Shown here in pieces: positions 51,693 to 61,157 of a stretch of DNA of 64,000 nt. The DNA lies in the NCBI GenBank assembly GCA_002408205.1, contig DHQY01000007.1:1-64000 (forward strand), read 5' to 3'. The notes below the pieces were generated by a model that searched no databases, had not been told where the DNA came from, and was given only the letters and a program-made list of their open reading frames with translations. Position 1 is the stretch's first letter. Every line of letters begins with the position of its first letter. The translations under genes and the position numbers were made by a program. Source of the DNA: Bacteroidales bacterium UBA5326 (lineage in GTDB: Bacteria; Bacteroidota; Bacteroidia; Bacteroidales; UBA932).

Positions 51693-53068
51693 AAGCGATG
51701 ACTTTACTTGACAAGATCTGGGACCGCCACGTTGTCCGTACAGAAGACGGAGGGCGTTGCGTATTGTTTATTGACCGGCATTATATTCATGAAGTAACCT
51801 CTCCCGTGGCTTTTGCCAACCTGGATAAACGAGGGATACCGGTTGCCCGGCCATTGAGAACAACCGCCACGGCAGACCATAATGTCCCCACTACAGGACA
51901 GGAACTTCCGCTGGACGACCCTAAGGCACGCACCCAGATAGAAACACTGGCAAATAATTGCCGGAAACACGGGATAAATTATTTTGGAATGCAGCATCCC
52001 AATCAGGGTATAGTGCATATTATCGGGCCGGAACAGGGGTTTACCCAACCGGGAATGACCATTGTTTGCGGCGACAGCCACACATCCACTCATGGCGCTT
52101 TTGGCGCCATTGCTTTTGGAGTTGGGACCTCAGAAGTGGAAATGGTCCTGGCCTCCCAGTGCCTGATACAGGAAAAGCCCAAGAGCATGCGCATTACTAT
52201 AAACGGATTATTGAATAAAGGTGTCGGGGCAAAAGATCTGATCCTTTATATCATTTCTCGCATTTCGACATCGGGCGGAACCGGGCATTTTATTGAGTTT
52301 GCGGGCGAAGCTGTACGTTCTCTGAGTATGGACGGACGCATGACCTTATGTAATATGGCCATTGAATGTGGGGCAAGGGGCGGTATGATTGCACCCGATG
52401 AAACCACATTTGAATACCTCAGGCATACGGCAAATGCCCCTGCTGATTTCAGCTATGCCGTGGAAAAATGGCGTCTTCTTAAAAGTGACCCCGATGCCGT
52501 ATTTGACAGGGAATACGTCTTTGAGGCCACAGATGTACCAGTAATGATCACTTACGGTACCAATCCGGGCATGGCAATAAACATTAACGGCACAGTTCCG
52601 GCCAATGCTCCCGCCGATGCCCTTGCATATATGGGCTTCCGTAGCGGCGAGACGTTACTGGGCAAAGCAATTGACTATGTTTTCATAGGCAGTTGCACCA
52701 ATGGCCGCATAGAAGATTTCAGACTGCTTGCCCGTTTGGTCCGGGGAAGAAAAAAAGCCGAAAACGTAACCGTCTGGCTCGTCCCCGGTTCAAAAAAGGT
52801 GGAAGCACTCATCAGACAAGAGGGATTGGATCAAATTCTGGATGCTGCCGGATTCAGCCTCCGTCAGCCCGGATGCTCTGCCTGCCTGGCCATGAACCGG
52901 GACAAGATTCCACAGGGCTGCTATTGTATGTCCACTTCCAATAGAAATTTTGAGGGCAGACAAGGCCCCGGAGCAAAGACCATCCTTGCAGGGGTACCTG
53001 CCGCTGCGGCAGCTGCACTGACGGGAAAAATTACCGATCCCCGGATACTTTTTAATACGATATATTAG
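51689..53068 (+). CDS. leuC: 3-isopropylmalate dehydratase large subunit
   Basis: 459-aa aconitase-family subunit that carries the [4Fe-4S] cluster: Cys336 in GSCTNGR, Cys396 and Cys399 in PGCSACLAMN. GDSHTSTHGAFGAIAFGVGTSE is also diagnostic. With LeuD it isomerises 2- to 3-isopropylmalate. It overlaps leuA by 4 bases and is followed 4 bases later by leuD. Confidence 0.96.
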   Translation: MKAMTLLDKIWDRHVVRTEDGGRCVLFIDRHYIHEVTSPVAFANLDKRGIPVARPLRTTATADHNVPTTGQELPLDDPKARTQIETLANNCRKHGINYFGMQHPNQGIVHIIGPEQGFTQPGMTIVCGDSHTSTHGAFGAIAFGVGTSEVEMVLASQCLIQEKPKSMRITINGLLNKGVGAKDLILYIISRISTSGGTGHFIEFAGEAVRSLSMDGRMTLCNMAIECGARGGMIAPDETTFEYLRHTANAPADFSYAVEKWRLLKSDPDAVFDREYVFEATDVPVMITYGTNPGMAININGTVPANAPADALAYMGFRSGETLLGKAIDYVFIGSCTNGRIEDFRLLARLVRGRKKAENVTVWLVPGSKKVEALIRQEGLDQILDAAGFSLRQPGCSACLAMNRDKIPQGCYCMSTSNRNFEGRQGPGAKTILAGVPAAAAAALTGKITDPRILFNTIY

Positions 53069-53072
53069 TTTT

Positions 53073-53669
53073 ATGTCAATACAAAAATTTTCAACAATCA
53101 TCTCTACGGCCGTTCCCCTAAAAGTACAGAATATTGATACGGACCAGATTATTCCGGCCAGATTTCTCACTTCAGTAGAAAGAAAAGGATTCGGCGAAAA
53201 CCTTTTCCGTGACTGGCGTTTTGACTCTCAGGACAACAAGATTGCATCTTTTCCGCTGAACGATCCCCGTTATTCGGGCAGCATACTTGTGACCGGAGAC
53301 CATTTCGGGTGCGGATCGTCGCGCGAGCATGCCGCATGGGCGCTTTATGATTATGGATTCCGGGTGGTGGTTTCGAGTTCATTTGCCGATATTTTCCGTA
53401 ATAATGCGTTAAATGTGGGTTTGCTCCCCGTAAAGGTCAGCGAAACTTTTCTTGCCCGCATATTCACTGCCATCTATGAAAATTCCGGAATGGCGCAGTT
53501 CAGGGTCGATCTTGAGTCGCAGACGTTTACCATACTGGGAAACGGCGATACAGAGTATTTTAATGTCGATTCCTATAAAAAACGCTGTCTGCTTATGGGC
53601 TACGACGATGTTGATTACCTGCTGAGCATCGGCAATCAGATAGAAGATTTTGAAAAGGAAAACGAATAA
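53073..53669 (+). CDS. leuD: 3-isopropylmalate dehydratase small subunit
   Basis: 198-aa swivel-domain subunit partnering LeuC. Motifs NIDTDQIIPARFL and FGCGSSREHAAWAL are conserved. The stop overlaps the leuB start by one base (TAATG), typical of translational coupling. Confidence 0.96.
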   Translation: MSIQKFSTIISTAVPLKVQNIDTDQIIPARFLTSVERKGFGENLFRDWRFDSQDNKIASFPLNDPRYSGSILVTGDHFGCGSSREHAAWALYDYGFRVVVSSSFADIFRNNALNVGLLPVKVSETFLARIFTAIYENSGMAQFRVDLESQTFTILGNGDTEYFNVDSYKKRCLLMGYDDVDYLLSIGNQIEDFEKENE

Positions 53670-54745
53670 TGAAAAGGGAACTGAACATAGCCCTTTTGCC
53701 CGGAGACGGAATAGGACCCGAGATCATGAACCAGGCCGTAAAGGGGCTCGAAGCCATTTCGCAGGTCTACGGGCACACATTTCGCTATACGAAAGCTCTT
53801 ATTGGAGCGTGTGCCATCCGGTCCGAAGGAGATCCCTACCCGCCGGCCACCCATGAGATTTGTGTTGCATCCGATGCAATTCTCTTTGGAGCTATTGGCC
53901 ATCCGGATTACGACAACAACCCTTCCGCAAAGATCCGGCCCGAGCAGGGTCTTTTAAGAATGCGGCGCGATCTGGGTCTGTTTGCCAATGTAAGGCCGCT
54001 GGTCCTCTTCGAGTCCCTGGCAGACCGATCCCCTTTACGACCCGAAGTCATACGGGGTACCGATTTTGTATGTGTGCGTGAACTTACCGGGGGAATATAT
54101 TTTGGAGAACCCCGAGGGCGCGATCATGACGGGACAAGAGCTTTCGACACCTGTGTCTATACACGTAACGAAGTGGACCGGATACTTGAATTAGCCTTTA
54201 AACTGGCTGCTAAAAGACGCGGACTCCTTACACTTGTTGACAAGGCGAACGTTCTGGAAACATCGCGCTTGTGGAGGGAAGCGGCTCAGTCTATGGCAGT
54301 CGGTTATCCCGGAGTCACCCTTGAATTCATGTTCGTCGACAACGCCGCCATGCAACTGATAAGGCAGCCGGCACATTTTGACGTCATGGTAACCGAGAAT
54401 CTGTTTGGCGACATCCTTACCGACGAAGCAGGCATGCTGAGTGGCTCCCTGGGTATGCTGCCTTCTGCCAGTATAGGTTTAAAGCACGCCCTTTTTGAAC
54501 CCATTCACGGCTCCTATCCTTCAGCCGCAGGAAAAAATATTGCCAACCCAATGGCCATGATTCTTTCTGCATCTATGATGTTGGAACATCTGGGGCTGGG
54601 AGAAGAAGGCATGCACGTGCGCCGGGCTGTGGAAACGGCTCTGGAAGAAGGAGTGGTGACCGAAGACCTTACCCGTAAAGGTGAATCTTCGTTCAGTACA
54701 AGCTTTGTCGGAGATTTTGTTGCGGACTGTATAAAGAATAAATAA
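53669..54745 (+). CDS. leuB: 3-isopropylmalate dehydrogenase
   Basis: 358-aa NAD-dependent decarboxylating dehydrogenase completing 2-oxoisocaproate synthesis. LLPGDGIGPEI at the N-terminus, LTGGIYFGEPRG, the Asp-rich metal site (FGDILTDEAGML) and FEPIHGSYPSAAGKNIANP are standard. Last leucine gene; the lactonase-like gene follows after 22 bases and may be co-transcribed. Confidence 0.95.
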   Translation: MKRELNIALLPGDGIGPEIMNQAVKGLEAISQVYGHTFRYTKALIGACAIRSEGDPYPPATHEICVASDAILFGAIGHPDYDNNPSAKIRPEQGLLRMRRDLGLFANVRPLVLFESLADRSPLRPEVIRGTDFVCVRELTGGIYFGEPRGRDHDGTRAFDTCVYTRNEVDRILELAFKLAAKRRGLLTLVDKANVLETSRLWREAAQSMAVGYPGVTLEFMFVDNAAMQLIRQPAHFDVMVTENLFGDILTDEAGMLSGSLGMLPSASIGLKHALFEPIHGSYPSAAGKNIANPMAMILSASMMLEHLGLGEEGMHVRRAVETALEEGVVTEDLTRKGESSFSTSFVGDFVADCIKNK

Positions 54746-54767
54746 CTACTTTTGTAAGAAAAGTACT

Positions 54768-55880
54768 ATGTACAAGGGCTTTTCTTCATTTGTTATTTTT
54801 TTTCTTGCTATGATGCAACTCACCGGATGTTCTTCCCGAAGTGAGGAACTCATTCTGCTCGCCGGAACCTATACCGAAGGTGACAGCAGGGGTATTTATC
54901 TGTACCATTTTAACACTAAAACGCTAGAAGCCAAGCTTATAAGCGAGACTCCGGCCGATAATCCTTCATTTCTCACGTTATCTGACGGAGAACAATATGT
55001 GTACGCAGTAAGCGAGTCGGGAAACCGTTCTGCCGTCTTGTCCTATGTGTTCTCCAAGATAAATGAAACCCTGGAACCAATAAACATGGAATATTCTTCA
55101 GGAGCCGACCCCTGTTACCTGTCGGTTTCTCCCGGCAACCGATTTGTTGTCACAGCAGATTATTCTGGAGGAAGTATAAATGTTTTCCCTATCCTGAAAA
55201 ACGGCGCCGTCGGTCCGGCTGCACAAACTTTTCATTTTGAAGGCTGTGGCCCCGATTCATTAAGACAAAAAGCACCTCATTTGCATTGTGTCACTTTTTC
55301 GCCCGACGGAAAATACCTTTTTGCCACCGATCTGGGAACAGACCGGATCTATGTCTGCGAAAACGACCATCCAAATGGTCTCACCCGGCCGGCGGCCATA
55401 CAGCTCTCACCCGGAAGCGGCCCGCGACATCTGGTCTTTAACAAAGAAGGCAGTATGCTATATCTGATAAATGAATTATCGGGAAATGTGACGGTTTTTA
55501 AGCATAACCGTGGAAAATTGCATGAGATTCAATCCGTTCAGGCAGATACCTGCCAGGCAAGAGGCAGCGCCGATATACATCTTTCACCGGACGGAAACTA
55601 CCTGTATGCTTCTACGCGATTGAAAGGAGATGGAATAGTTGTTTTTAAAGTGAATAAAACGGACGGTACCATAGAAAAAAGGGGGTATCACCCCACTGAA
55701 AAGCATCCGAGAAATTTTCTGATAACTCCAGACGGCAAACTGATGCTCGTTGCCTGTAAAGATGGCGGTTGTATCCAGATATTTCGCATTGACCCGAAAA
55801 GCGGATTGCTTACCGATTCAGGAGAAAAAATAGAAGTTGACAGTCCCGTATGCATTCGTTGTACCCTGTCTCAATTATAA
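54768..55880 (+). CDS. Lactonase-family beta-propeller lipoprotein
   Basis: 370 aa with a lipoprotein signal (MMQLTGC). The rest is a seven-bladed propeller of the 6-phosphogluconolactonase/YbhE-like lactonase family: LLAGTYTEGDSRGIYLY, SGADPCYLSVSP, PHLHCVTFSPDGKYLFATDLGTDRI, GSGPRHLVFN and HPRNFLITPDGKLMLVA. An exported lipoprotein is unlikely to be the cytoplasmic pentose-phosphate enzyme, so the substrate is uncertain. Its stop overlaps the 3' end of a probable small convergent gene by 6 bases. Confidence 0.85.
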   Translation: MYKGFSSFVIFFLAMMQLTGCSSRSEELILLAGTYTEGDSRGIYLYHFNTKTLEAKLISETPADNPSFLTLSDGEQYVYAVSESGNRSAVLSYVFSKINETLEPINMEYSSGADPCYLSVSPGNRFVVTADYSGGSINVFPILKNGAVGPAAQTFHFEGCGPDSLRQKAPHLHCVTFSPDGKYLFATDLGTDRIYVCENDHPNGLTRPAAIQLSPGSGPRHLVFNKEGSMLYLINELSGNVTVFKHNRGKLHEIQSVQADTCQARGSADIHLSPDGNYLYASTRLKGDGIVVFKVNKTDGTIEKRGYHPTEKHPRNFLITPDGKLMLVACKDGGCIQIFRIDPKSGLLTDSGEKIEVDSPVCIRCTLSQL

Positions 55881-55985
55881 ATAAAAACAAAGGGCAACAA
55901 CCGCACAGAGCAGAGAGAACAAAAGGATCATCAGTGATAAACAGTACGCGATGTACAAAAAGGTCGATTCAATTCTTGATTCCAT
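55875..55985 (-). CDS. Probable small single-helix membrane protein
   Basis: A 36-aa frame starting at ATG 55985. It begins with a short polar, charged segment (MESRIEST) followed by one long hydrophobic helix (about residues 9-36: YIAYCLSLMILLFSLLCAVV and on) ending at the stop. No family is recognised. Support comes from the clean helix-like composition, its place in an otherwise gene-free 250-base gap, and a palindrome upstream (55998-56015). It could be chance; no ribosome site is visible, which is normal in this phylum. Confidence 0.4.
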   Translation of the reverse strand: MESRIESTFLYIAYCLSLMILLFSLLCAVVALCFYL

Positions 55986-55997
55986 GGTAATGAGTGT

Positions 55998-56015
55998 TAG
56001 TCAGTAGTTTGACTA
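55998..56015. repeat. Inverted repeat TAGTCA-N6-TGACTA
   Basis: A perfect 6-bp inverted repeat with a 6-base spacer, 13 bases upstream of the small membrane-protein ATG. It has the size and symmetry of a dimeric repressor or activator site. No known regulator is assigned. Confidence 0.35.
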
Positions 56016-56092
56016 TTACTATTGCCAAGGTTGTGCCATAATCCGTAAAATAATGATTTTAAATTAGTTATTGCGTTTTCTATGCGAGGTAC

Positions 56093-56111
56093 TTGTCTAA
56101 AAATTAGACAA
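56093..56111. repeat. Palindrome TTGTCTAA-AAA-TTAGACAA
   Basis: A perfect 8-bp inverted repeat with a 3-base centre, 22 bases past the stop of the leftward TerB/J-domain gene. No T-run follows on either strand, so an operator is as likely as a weak terminator. Confidence 0.4.
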
Positions 56112-56133
56112 TCCTGTATAAAATCAATACAAA

Positions 56134-56877
56134 TCAGAAACCTCTTGCTGCTTTAATCTTTTCGTAAGCCTGATTTATGGATTTGAATTTTTCTGTGGCG
56201 GCAGCCTGGATATCCGGTCCCAGGTAAGCCACTTTGTCCGGATGATGTTTCAGGGACATTTTTTTGTACGCTTTCCTGACTTCTTCGTCTGTTGCCCCCG
56301 GCTCAATTTCAAGAATATGATATGCATCCTCAATCGTCTGGCCGTCGAACATGGCAAAAACAGATTCACTGCTTTCCCTGGAAATGCCCAGTGCAGCGGC
56401 AATTCTCCGCAGTACATCCAGTTCACGGGCCGAGACAGCTGCATCTGCTTTAGCTACGGCAACCAAATAGTGCAGCAACTGAAGCCGCATGGCGGGAGTC
56501 ATCCTGATGCGAATATTTACAGCAACTTCTTCTATGGAAACATCCTGTTCCAGGTATTCGCGCAGGCGCAAACTGGCCTCCTGAACGTATGATTCTCCGA
56601 ACGAACGGCCAATGAATTGCTGAACATACTGAAGTTCAGATCGCATAACCTTTCCATCGGCCTTCATGATCACCGACGTCAGCCTGAGCAGGGAATCCAT
56701 AAAATCCTCACGGGTTCCCCTTTCGTTCACCATATTAACCGGATTCATCCGGCGCGATAACGCCCCGAACAAAAAATATCCGACAAGTACCACAATAACC
56801 CCCTGGTATCCGAAAAGTAAAAAAGCCAGTAAAACGGAACCTAAAAATGACAAAGAATAAGAACCACAGCCTCTCAT
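56134..56877 (-). CDS. TerB/DjlA-like membrane protein with C-terminal J domain
   Basis: 247 aa from the ATG at 56877; the frame opens at 56961 but that would overlap the pirin gene. One or two N-terminal transmembrane helices (SFLGSVLLAFLLFGYQGVIVVLVGYFLFGAL is too long for one; about residues 9-42), a TerB-like helical domain about 60-170 (LLRLTSVIMKADGKVMRSE), and a J domain about 180-245 with HPDK. This is the DjlA layout: an inner-membrane co-chaperone that stimulates DnaK. It follows pirin by 10 bases. Confidence 0.85.
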   Translation of the reverse strand: MRGCGSYSLSFLGSVLLAFLLFGYQGVIVVLVGYFLFGALSRRMNPVNMVNERGTREDFMDSLLRLTSVIMKADGKVMRSELQYVQQFIGRSFGESYVQEASLRLREYLEQDVSIEEVAVNIRIRMTPAMRLQLLHYLVAVAKADAAVSARELDVLRRIAAALGISRESSESVFAMFDGQTIEDAYHILEIEPGATDEEVRKAYKKMSLKHHPDKVAYLGPDIQAAATEKFKSINQAYEKIKAARGF

Positions 56878-56887
56878 GTAACAAAAA

Positions 56888-57769
56888 TCAATTGAACCTT
56901 GGCATTGGATGTTTAATAAAAGTATTGTTTTCAAGCTCTTTGAACGCCACATCCAATTCATCTTTGGTGTTCATCACAATGGGTCCGCCCCAGGAAACCG
57001 ATTCCCTCAGGGGCCTGGCTGCAATCAGAAAGAAGCGGGCTCCTTCCGGCCCCGCCTTAACCGATACCGTATCATAAGACTCAGGGTTCCCGGATGTGGC
57101 GCTCATGAGCATGGCACATGCCTTTGACTCGTACGATTCCAACGCCTGATCGGCGGCAAGTGTTCCACTTATTAAATACAGGAACAGCGTATGATCGTTG
57201 GAAGTTTGGGAATAGTGCCATTCATGCTCCGGATTAAGATCTATATCTAAGTACTGTACGTTAACATAATCACCTTTGAACGCACCGTCGGTTCCATTGT
57301 ATGTTCCCGAGAGCACCCGGACGATTGCCTGCTCTTCCTGAATGACCGGAACATCCTGTTCCACAATATCGCGATACGCCGGCTGAGTCATTTTGTCCGC
57401 AGAGGGAAGGTTCACCCACAACTGGCATCCAAGCATACTTTCGGAAGGCAGCGGCATTTCCTGGTGAATAATTCCGGAGCCGGCTGTCATCCACTGGCAT
57501 TCAAGGTCGTTTATCGTACCCTTGTTTCCCAGACTGTCGCCGTGCTCAATTTTACCTTTCAGCAGGTAAGTCACCGTTTCTATCCCGCGATGCGGGTGCC
57601 AGGGAAAACCACGTACATAATCGTCGGGATCGGACGAATCAAAGCCGTCCAGCATTAGGAACGGATCATAATCTTTTACGGTTCTCAGTCCCAGCACCCG
57701 GCGCAGCCGGACACCGGCTCCGTCAACGGCATGCTGACCCCGTGTTATCTGTGTACATATTCTTTTCAT
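56888..57769 (-). CDS. Pirin-family cupin protein
   Basis: 293-aa bicupin. The N-terminal cupin carries the metal-site pattern FPWHPHRGIETVTYLL, KIEHGDS and QWMTAGSGIIHQEMP, as in pirin/YhhW quercetinase-like proteins; the C-terminal cupin (ARFFLIAARPLRESVSWGGPIVMNT) is typical. The function in bacteria is usually redox or quercetin dioxygenase-like and not certain. It starts 3 bases after the aldo/keto reductase stop, so they share a transcript. Confidence 0.9.
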   Translation of the reverse strand: MKRICTQITRGQHAVDGAGVRLRRVLGLRTVKDYDPFLMLDGFDSSDPDDYVRGFPWHPHRGIETVTYLLKGKIEHGDSLGNKGTINDLECQWMTAGSGIIHQEMPLPSESMLGCQLWVNLPSADKMTQPAYRDIVEQDVPVIQEEQAIVRVLSGTYNGTDGAFKGDYVNVQYLDIDLNPEHEWHYSQTSNDHTLFLYLISGTLAADQALESYESKACAMLMSATSGNPESYDTVSVKAGPEGARFFLIAARPLRESVSWGGPIVMNTKDELDVAFKELENNTFIKHPMPRFN

Positions 57770-57772
57770 AAA

Positions 57773-58762
57773 TCAGTCAAGTATGTCTTGTATACGTTGT
57801 AATTCATCTTCCGAAAAAGGTGCCGAATCCAGCGCCCTCAGGTTCTCTTCCAGTTGCTCTACACGGCTGGCGCCCACCAGTACTGAGGTAACCCGTCTAT
57901 CCTTCAGGAGCCAGGCAATAGCCATCTGAGCCAGTGTCTGACCTCTTTCCGCCGCCAGACGGTTCAAAGCCGAAACGCGGGAAAGCACCTCCGGGGTTAC
58001 GGCATCGGGCTGAAGGGCTCCGGAGGGTCTGCCGGCACGTGATCCTGGAGGAATGCCGTTCAGGTATTTGTCAGTAAGAAGGCCCTGCGCCAGGGGCGAA
58101 AAAGCTATGCATCCGACCCCTTCATTTTCGAGCAGATTGAGCAGGCCGTCTTCCACCCAACGATTGAACATGGAGTATTTAGGTTGGTGGATCAGACAGG
58201 GTACCCCCGTAGACTTAAGGATCCGGAAGGCCTGTCCGGCCAGTTCGGGGGGATAATTGGAAATGCCCGCATAAAGAGCCTTTCCGCCGTGTACCGCACG
58301 AGCCAGCGCTCCCATTGTCTCTTCCAGTGGGGTATCGGGGTCCGGTCTGTGGGAATAAAAAATATCTACGTATTCCAAGCCCATCCTTTTCAGACTTTGA
58401 TCCAGACTGGCCAAAAGATATTTGCGCGAACCCAGGTTCCCGTATGGTCCGGGCCACATATCATAGCCGGCTTTGGTGGAAATAATAAGCTCGTCGCGAT
58501 ATCCGGCAAAATCGGTCCTGAGGATTCTGCCCAAATTGATTTCGGCCGATCCGTAAGGGGGTCCGTAATTATTGGCCAAATCAAAATGTGTAATGCCGTA
58601 ATCAAATGCTTTCCAGGCAATTTTCCTGAAGTTGTCAAAGATATCCACATCACCAAAATTATGCCACAGGCCCAGGGAAACGGATGGAAGAAGAATCCCG
58701 CTCCTGCCGCACCGACGGTATTTCATTTTGTGATATCTTTGGGAATCCGGAATATAAGTCAT
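57773..58762 (-). CDS. Aldo/keto reductase (YghZ-like)
   Basis: 329-aa NADPH-dependent TIM-barrel reductase. Catalytic residues appear as Asp and Tyr in HFDLANNYGPPYGSAE, Lys in STKAGYDMWPGPYG and His in FYSHRPDPDTPLEE. The GPPYGSAE and WPGPYG loops resemble the L-glyceraldehyde-3-phosphate reductase (YghZ) group that detoxifies methylglyoxal. First gene of the leftward unit with pirin and the J-domain gene. Confidence 0.88.
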   Translation of the reverse strand: MTYIPDSQRYHKMKYRRCGRSGILLPSVSLGLWHNFGDVDIFDNFRKIAWKAFDYGITHFDLANNYGPPYGSAEINLGRILRTDFAGYRDELIISTKAGYDMWPGPYGNLGSRKYLLASLDQSLKRMGLEYVDIFYSHRPDPDTPLEETMGALARAVHGGKALYAGISNYPPELAGQAFRILKSTGVPCLIHQPKYSMFNRWVEDGLLNLLENEGVGCIAFSPLAQGLLTDKYLNGIPPGSRAGRPSGALQPDAVTPEVLSRVSALNRLAAERGQTLAQMAIAWLLKDRRVTSVLVGASRVEQLEENLRALDSAPFSEDELQRIQDILD

Positions 58763-58777
58763 ATTAGTTTATTTGTA

Positions 58778-58785
58778 CAAAGATA
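58778..58785 (-). promoter_or_regulatory. -7 promoter element for the aldo/keto reductase unit
   Basis: TATCTTTG on the minus strand is an exact TAnnTTTG match, 16 bases before the ATG at 58762. No clear -33 element is seen. Confidence 0.45.
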
Positions 58786-58838
58786 GCTAATTTAGCATTT
58801 TATGACCCTTCATGTATATTAAGTAATATAATATTTTT

Positions 58839-61082
58839 ATGTATTTGAATATCAGATATATAGGCTGTTTTGCCTTAATGGCACTGACGGTCATGATGTT
58901 TACGGCTACACCGTCTTTTGCACAACTGAATAATCGTCCCGGCCCTTATCCTTTTCAGGATATAAACCGTCCCGACGACGAAAGAATTGACAATCTTTTG
59001 GATCTGCTTACCCTGGAAGAAAAAATACGGCTGCTCTCTACAGATCTGGGTGTACCGCGCCTTGGAATCCGCAGTACAGGTCATTCCGAAGGCCTTCACG
59101 GCATGGCCCTGGGAGGGCCCGGAGGCTGGGGCGGCAGGGAAATGAAGGACGGCAAGTGGGTACCTGTCACCTACCCTACAACTACTTTTCCGCAGGCCTA
59201 TGGTCTGGGAGCCACCTGGGATCCCGGGCTGCTGGAAAAGGTTGCCGATATTGAGGCCACAGAAGTGCGATACTACACGCAAAATCCGGCCCTGAACAAA
59301 GGGGGAATGGTCATGCGGGCGCCGAATGCCGATCTGGCCAGGGATCCGCGATGGGGCCGCACCGAGGAAAGTTTTGGAGAAGATGCTTTCCTGACTGCAA
59401 AAATGACCGTTGCCTTTGTAAAAGGATTGCAGGGAAAAGACCCCAGGTACTGGAAAAGCGCTTCGCTTATGAAGCATTTTCTGGCCAACAGCAACGAAGA
59501 CGGACGGGATTCCACATCGTCCGATTACGATGAGAGGCTGTTCCGTGAATACTATTCTTACCCTTTTTATAAAGGCATAACCGAAGGCGGATCCATGGCA
59601 TTCATGGCATCGTACAATGCCTGGAACGGTATTCCAATGACCATTCATCCCATCCTGAAAGAGATCACACGTGAAGAGTGGGGAAATAAAGGCATCATTT
59701 GTACCGACGGAGGGGCGCTAAGACTGCTTATCACAGCACATAAAGCATTTCCTGCCTTAACGGAAGGGGCCGCTGCAGTGGTTAAAGCCACCGTGGGCCA
59801 ATTTCTGGACGATTATTTTCTTGCGATCAACCAGGCTATCGTAAACGGTATACTCAGCGAAATGGAAATAGATGAAGCGATCCGGGGAAACCTCTACGTT
59901 GCTCTCAGACTGGGGCTGCTGGACGGACCGGAAGCTTACGCCAGACAACCTTACGTTCAGATAGGGGTGACAGACACCTCAAAGCCGTGGGAAAAACAGG
60001 AGGTCAAAGATTTTGTAAGGCTTGTAACCGCAAAATCGGTGGTACTTCTGAAAAATACTGCCGTTCAGCCTTCAGAGAAACCCTTATTGCCTCTGGATGC
60101 AAAAAAGATACGCAAAGTAGCTGTGATAGGTCCCCGGGCCGATGAGGTCATAATGGACTGGTACAGCGGAACTCCACCCTACACCGTGTCTGTGCTGCAG
60201 GGGATAAAAAACGCTCTGGGTCCTGACGTCGAGGTGTTTTACGAGCCTTCCAATACCATGGATAAAGCCGTGATTGCGGCCAAAAAAGCCGATGTGGCAC
60301 TGGTCTGTATAGGAAACCATCCTTACGGTACCGATGCCCGCTGGTTTTATTCTCCCGTACCCAGCGACGGACGGGAAGCCGTAGACCGCAAGGCGATCTC
60401 GCTGGAGCAGGAAGACCTGGCCAAACTGGTAAACCAGGCAAATCCCAATACAGTGCTTGTCCTGGTAAGCAGTTTTCCTTTTGCGATAAACTGGTCACAG
60501 GAGCACATCCCTTCCATTGTGCACCTAACCAACAATTCACAGGAATTAGGCAACGGTCTGGCCGATGTGCTGTTTGGTAAGGTAAATCCGGCAGGACGCA
60601 CCACACAGACCTGGGTACGCGATATTACAGATCTGCCCCGGATTATGGATTACAATATCCGCAACGGACGTACTTACCAATACTTTAAGGGGCAGCCTCT
60701 TTACCCCTTCGGCTACGGTCTGAGTTATACACAATTTACCTATTCAGATCTTTCCTTTTCGTCCCGTTCGTTTTCCGATCAGGTAATTGTCTCGATAAAG
60801 GTTAAAAACACAGGCAAATACGATGGTGAAGAAGTAGTTCAGTTGTACGTGAATTATCCCGGCTCGAAAGTGGAAAGGCCGGACATGCAATTGAAAGGGT
60901 TTGCCCGGGTATTTATACCTGCCGGTGAAAGCCGGACGGTTTCCATTCTGCTTAAGGCAGAAGATCTTTCATACTGGGATACCGGTAAACATGCATTTGT
61001 CGCAGAAAAGGGAAAGATTCGCATAATGGCTGGCAGTTCGTCTGCGGATATCAGGCTTAATGACGTAATATCGCTATTGTAA
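58839..61082 (+). CDS. GH3 beta-glucosidase/xylosidase
   Basis: 747-aa secreted GH3 enzyme (signal peptide ending SFA-Q). Barrel domain about 30-370 with DPRWGRTEESFGED, KHFLANSNEDGRD and the nucleophile Asp290 in CTDGGALRLL (more often SD). The second domain (VAVIGPRADEVIMDWYSGTPP) and a C-terminal FN3-like domain (VSIKVKNTGKYDGEEVVQLYV) follow. Without PA14, unlike the enzyme at 35507. It is isolated from the xylan locus; the substrate (beta-glucoside or xyloside) is not clear. Confidence 0.9.
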   Translation: MYLNIRYIGCFALMALTVMMFTATPSFAQLNNRPGPYPFQDINRPDDERIDNLLDLLTLEEKIRLLSTDLGVPRLGIRSTGHSEGLHGMALGGPGGWGGREMKDGKWVPVTYPTTTFPQAYGLGATWDPGLLEKVADIEATEVRYYTQNPALNKGGMVMRAPNADLARDPRWGRTEESFGEDAFLTAKMTVAFVKGLQGKDPRYWKSASLMKHFLANSNEDGRDSTSSDYDERLFREYYSYPFYKGITEGGSMAFMASYNAWNGIPMTIHPILKEITREEWGNKGIICTDGGALRLLITAHKAFPALTEGAAAVVKATVGQFLDDYFLAINQAIVNGILSEMEIDEAIRGNLYVALRLGLLDGPEAYARQPYVQIGVTDTSKPWEKQEVKDFVRLVTAKSVVLLKNTAVQPSEKPLLPLDAKKIRKVAVIGPRADEVIMDWYSGTPPYTVSVLQGIKNALGPDVEVFYEPSNTMDKAVIAAKKADVALVCIGNHPYGTDARWFYSPVPSDGREAVDRKAISLEQEDLAKLVNQANPNTVLVLVSSFPFAINWSQEHIPSIVHLTNNSQELGNGLADVLFGKVNPAGRTTQTWVRDITDLPRIMDYNIRNGRTYQYFKGQPLYPFGYGLSYTQFTYSDLSFSSRSFSDQVIVSIKVKNTGKYDGEEVVQLYVNYPGSKVERPDMQLKGFARVFIPAGESRTVSILLKAEDLSYWDTGKHAFVAEKGKIRIMAGSSSADIRLNDVISLL

Positions 61083-61116
61083 CATCCGACACAGGCCGCA
61101 TATAAAGAATATTATT

Positions 61117-61124
61117 TATCTTTG
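61117..61124 (+). promoter_or_regulatory. -7 promoter element for the ammonia-lyase cluster
   Basis: TATCTTTG matches TAnnTTTG exactly and lies 33 bases before the ATG at 61158. It would give a short leader and start the lyase-FabG-ketosynthase transcript. Confidence 0.5.
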
Positions 61125-61157
61125 CCAGATACAAAAAGATAAACCTGAGGCCTTAAT

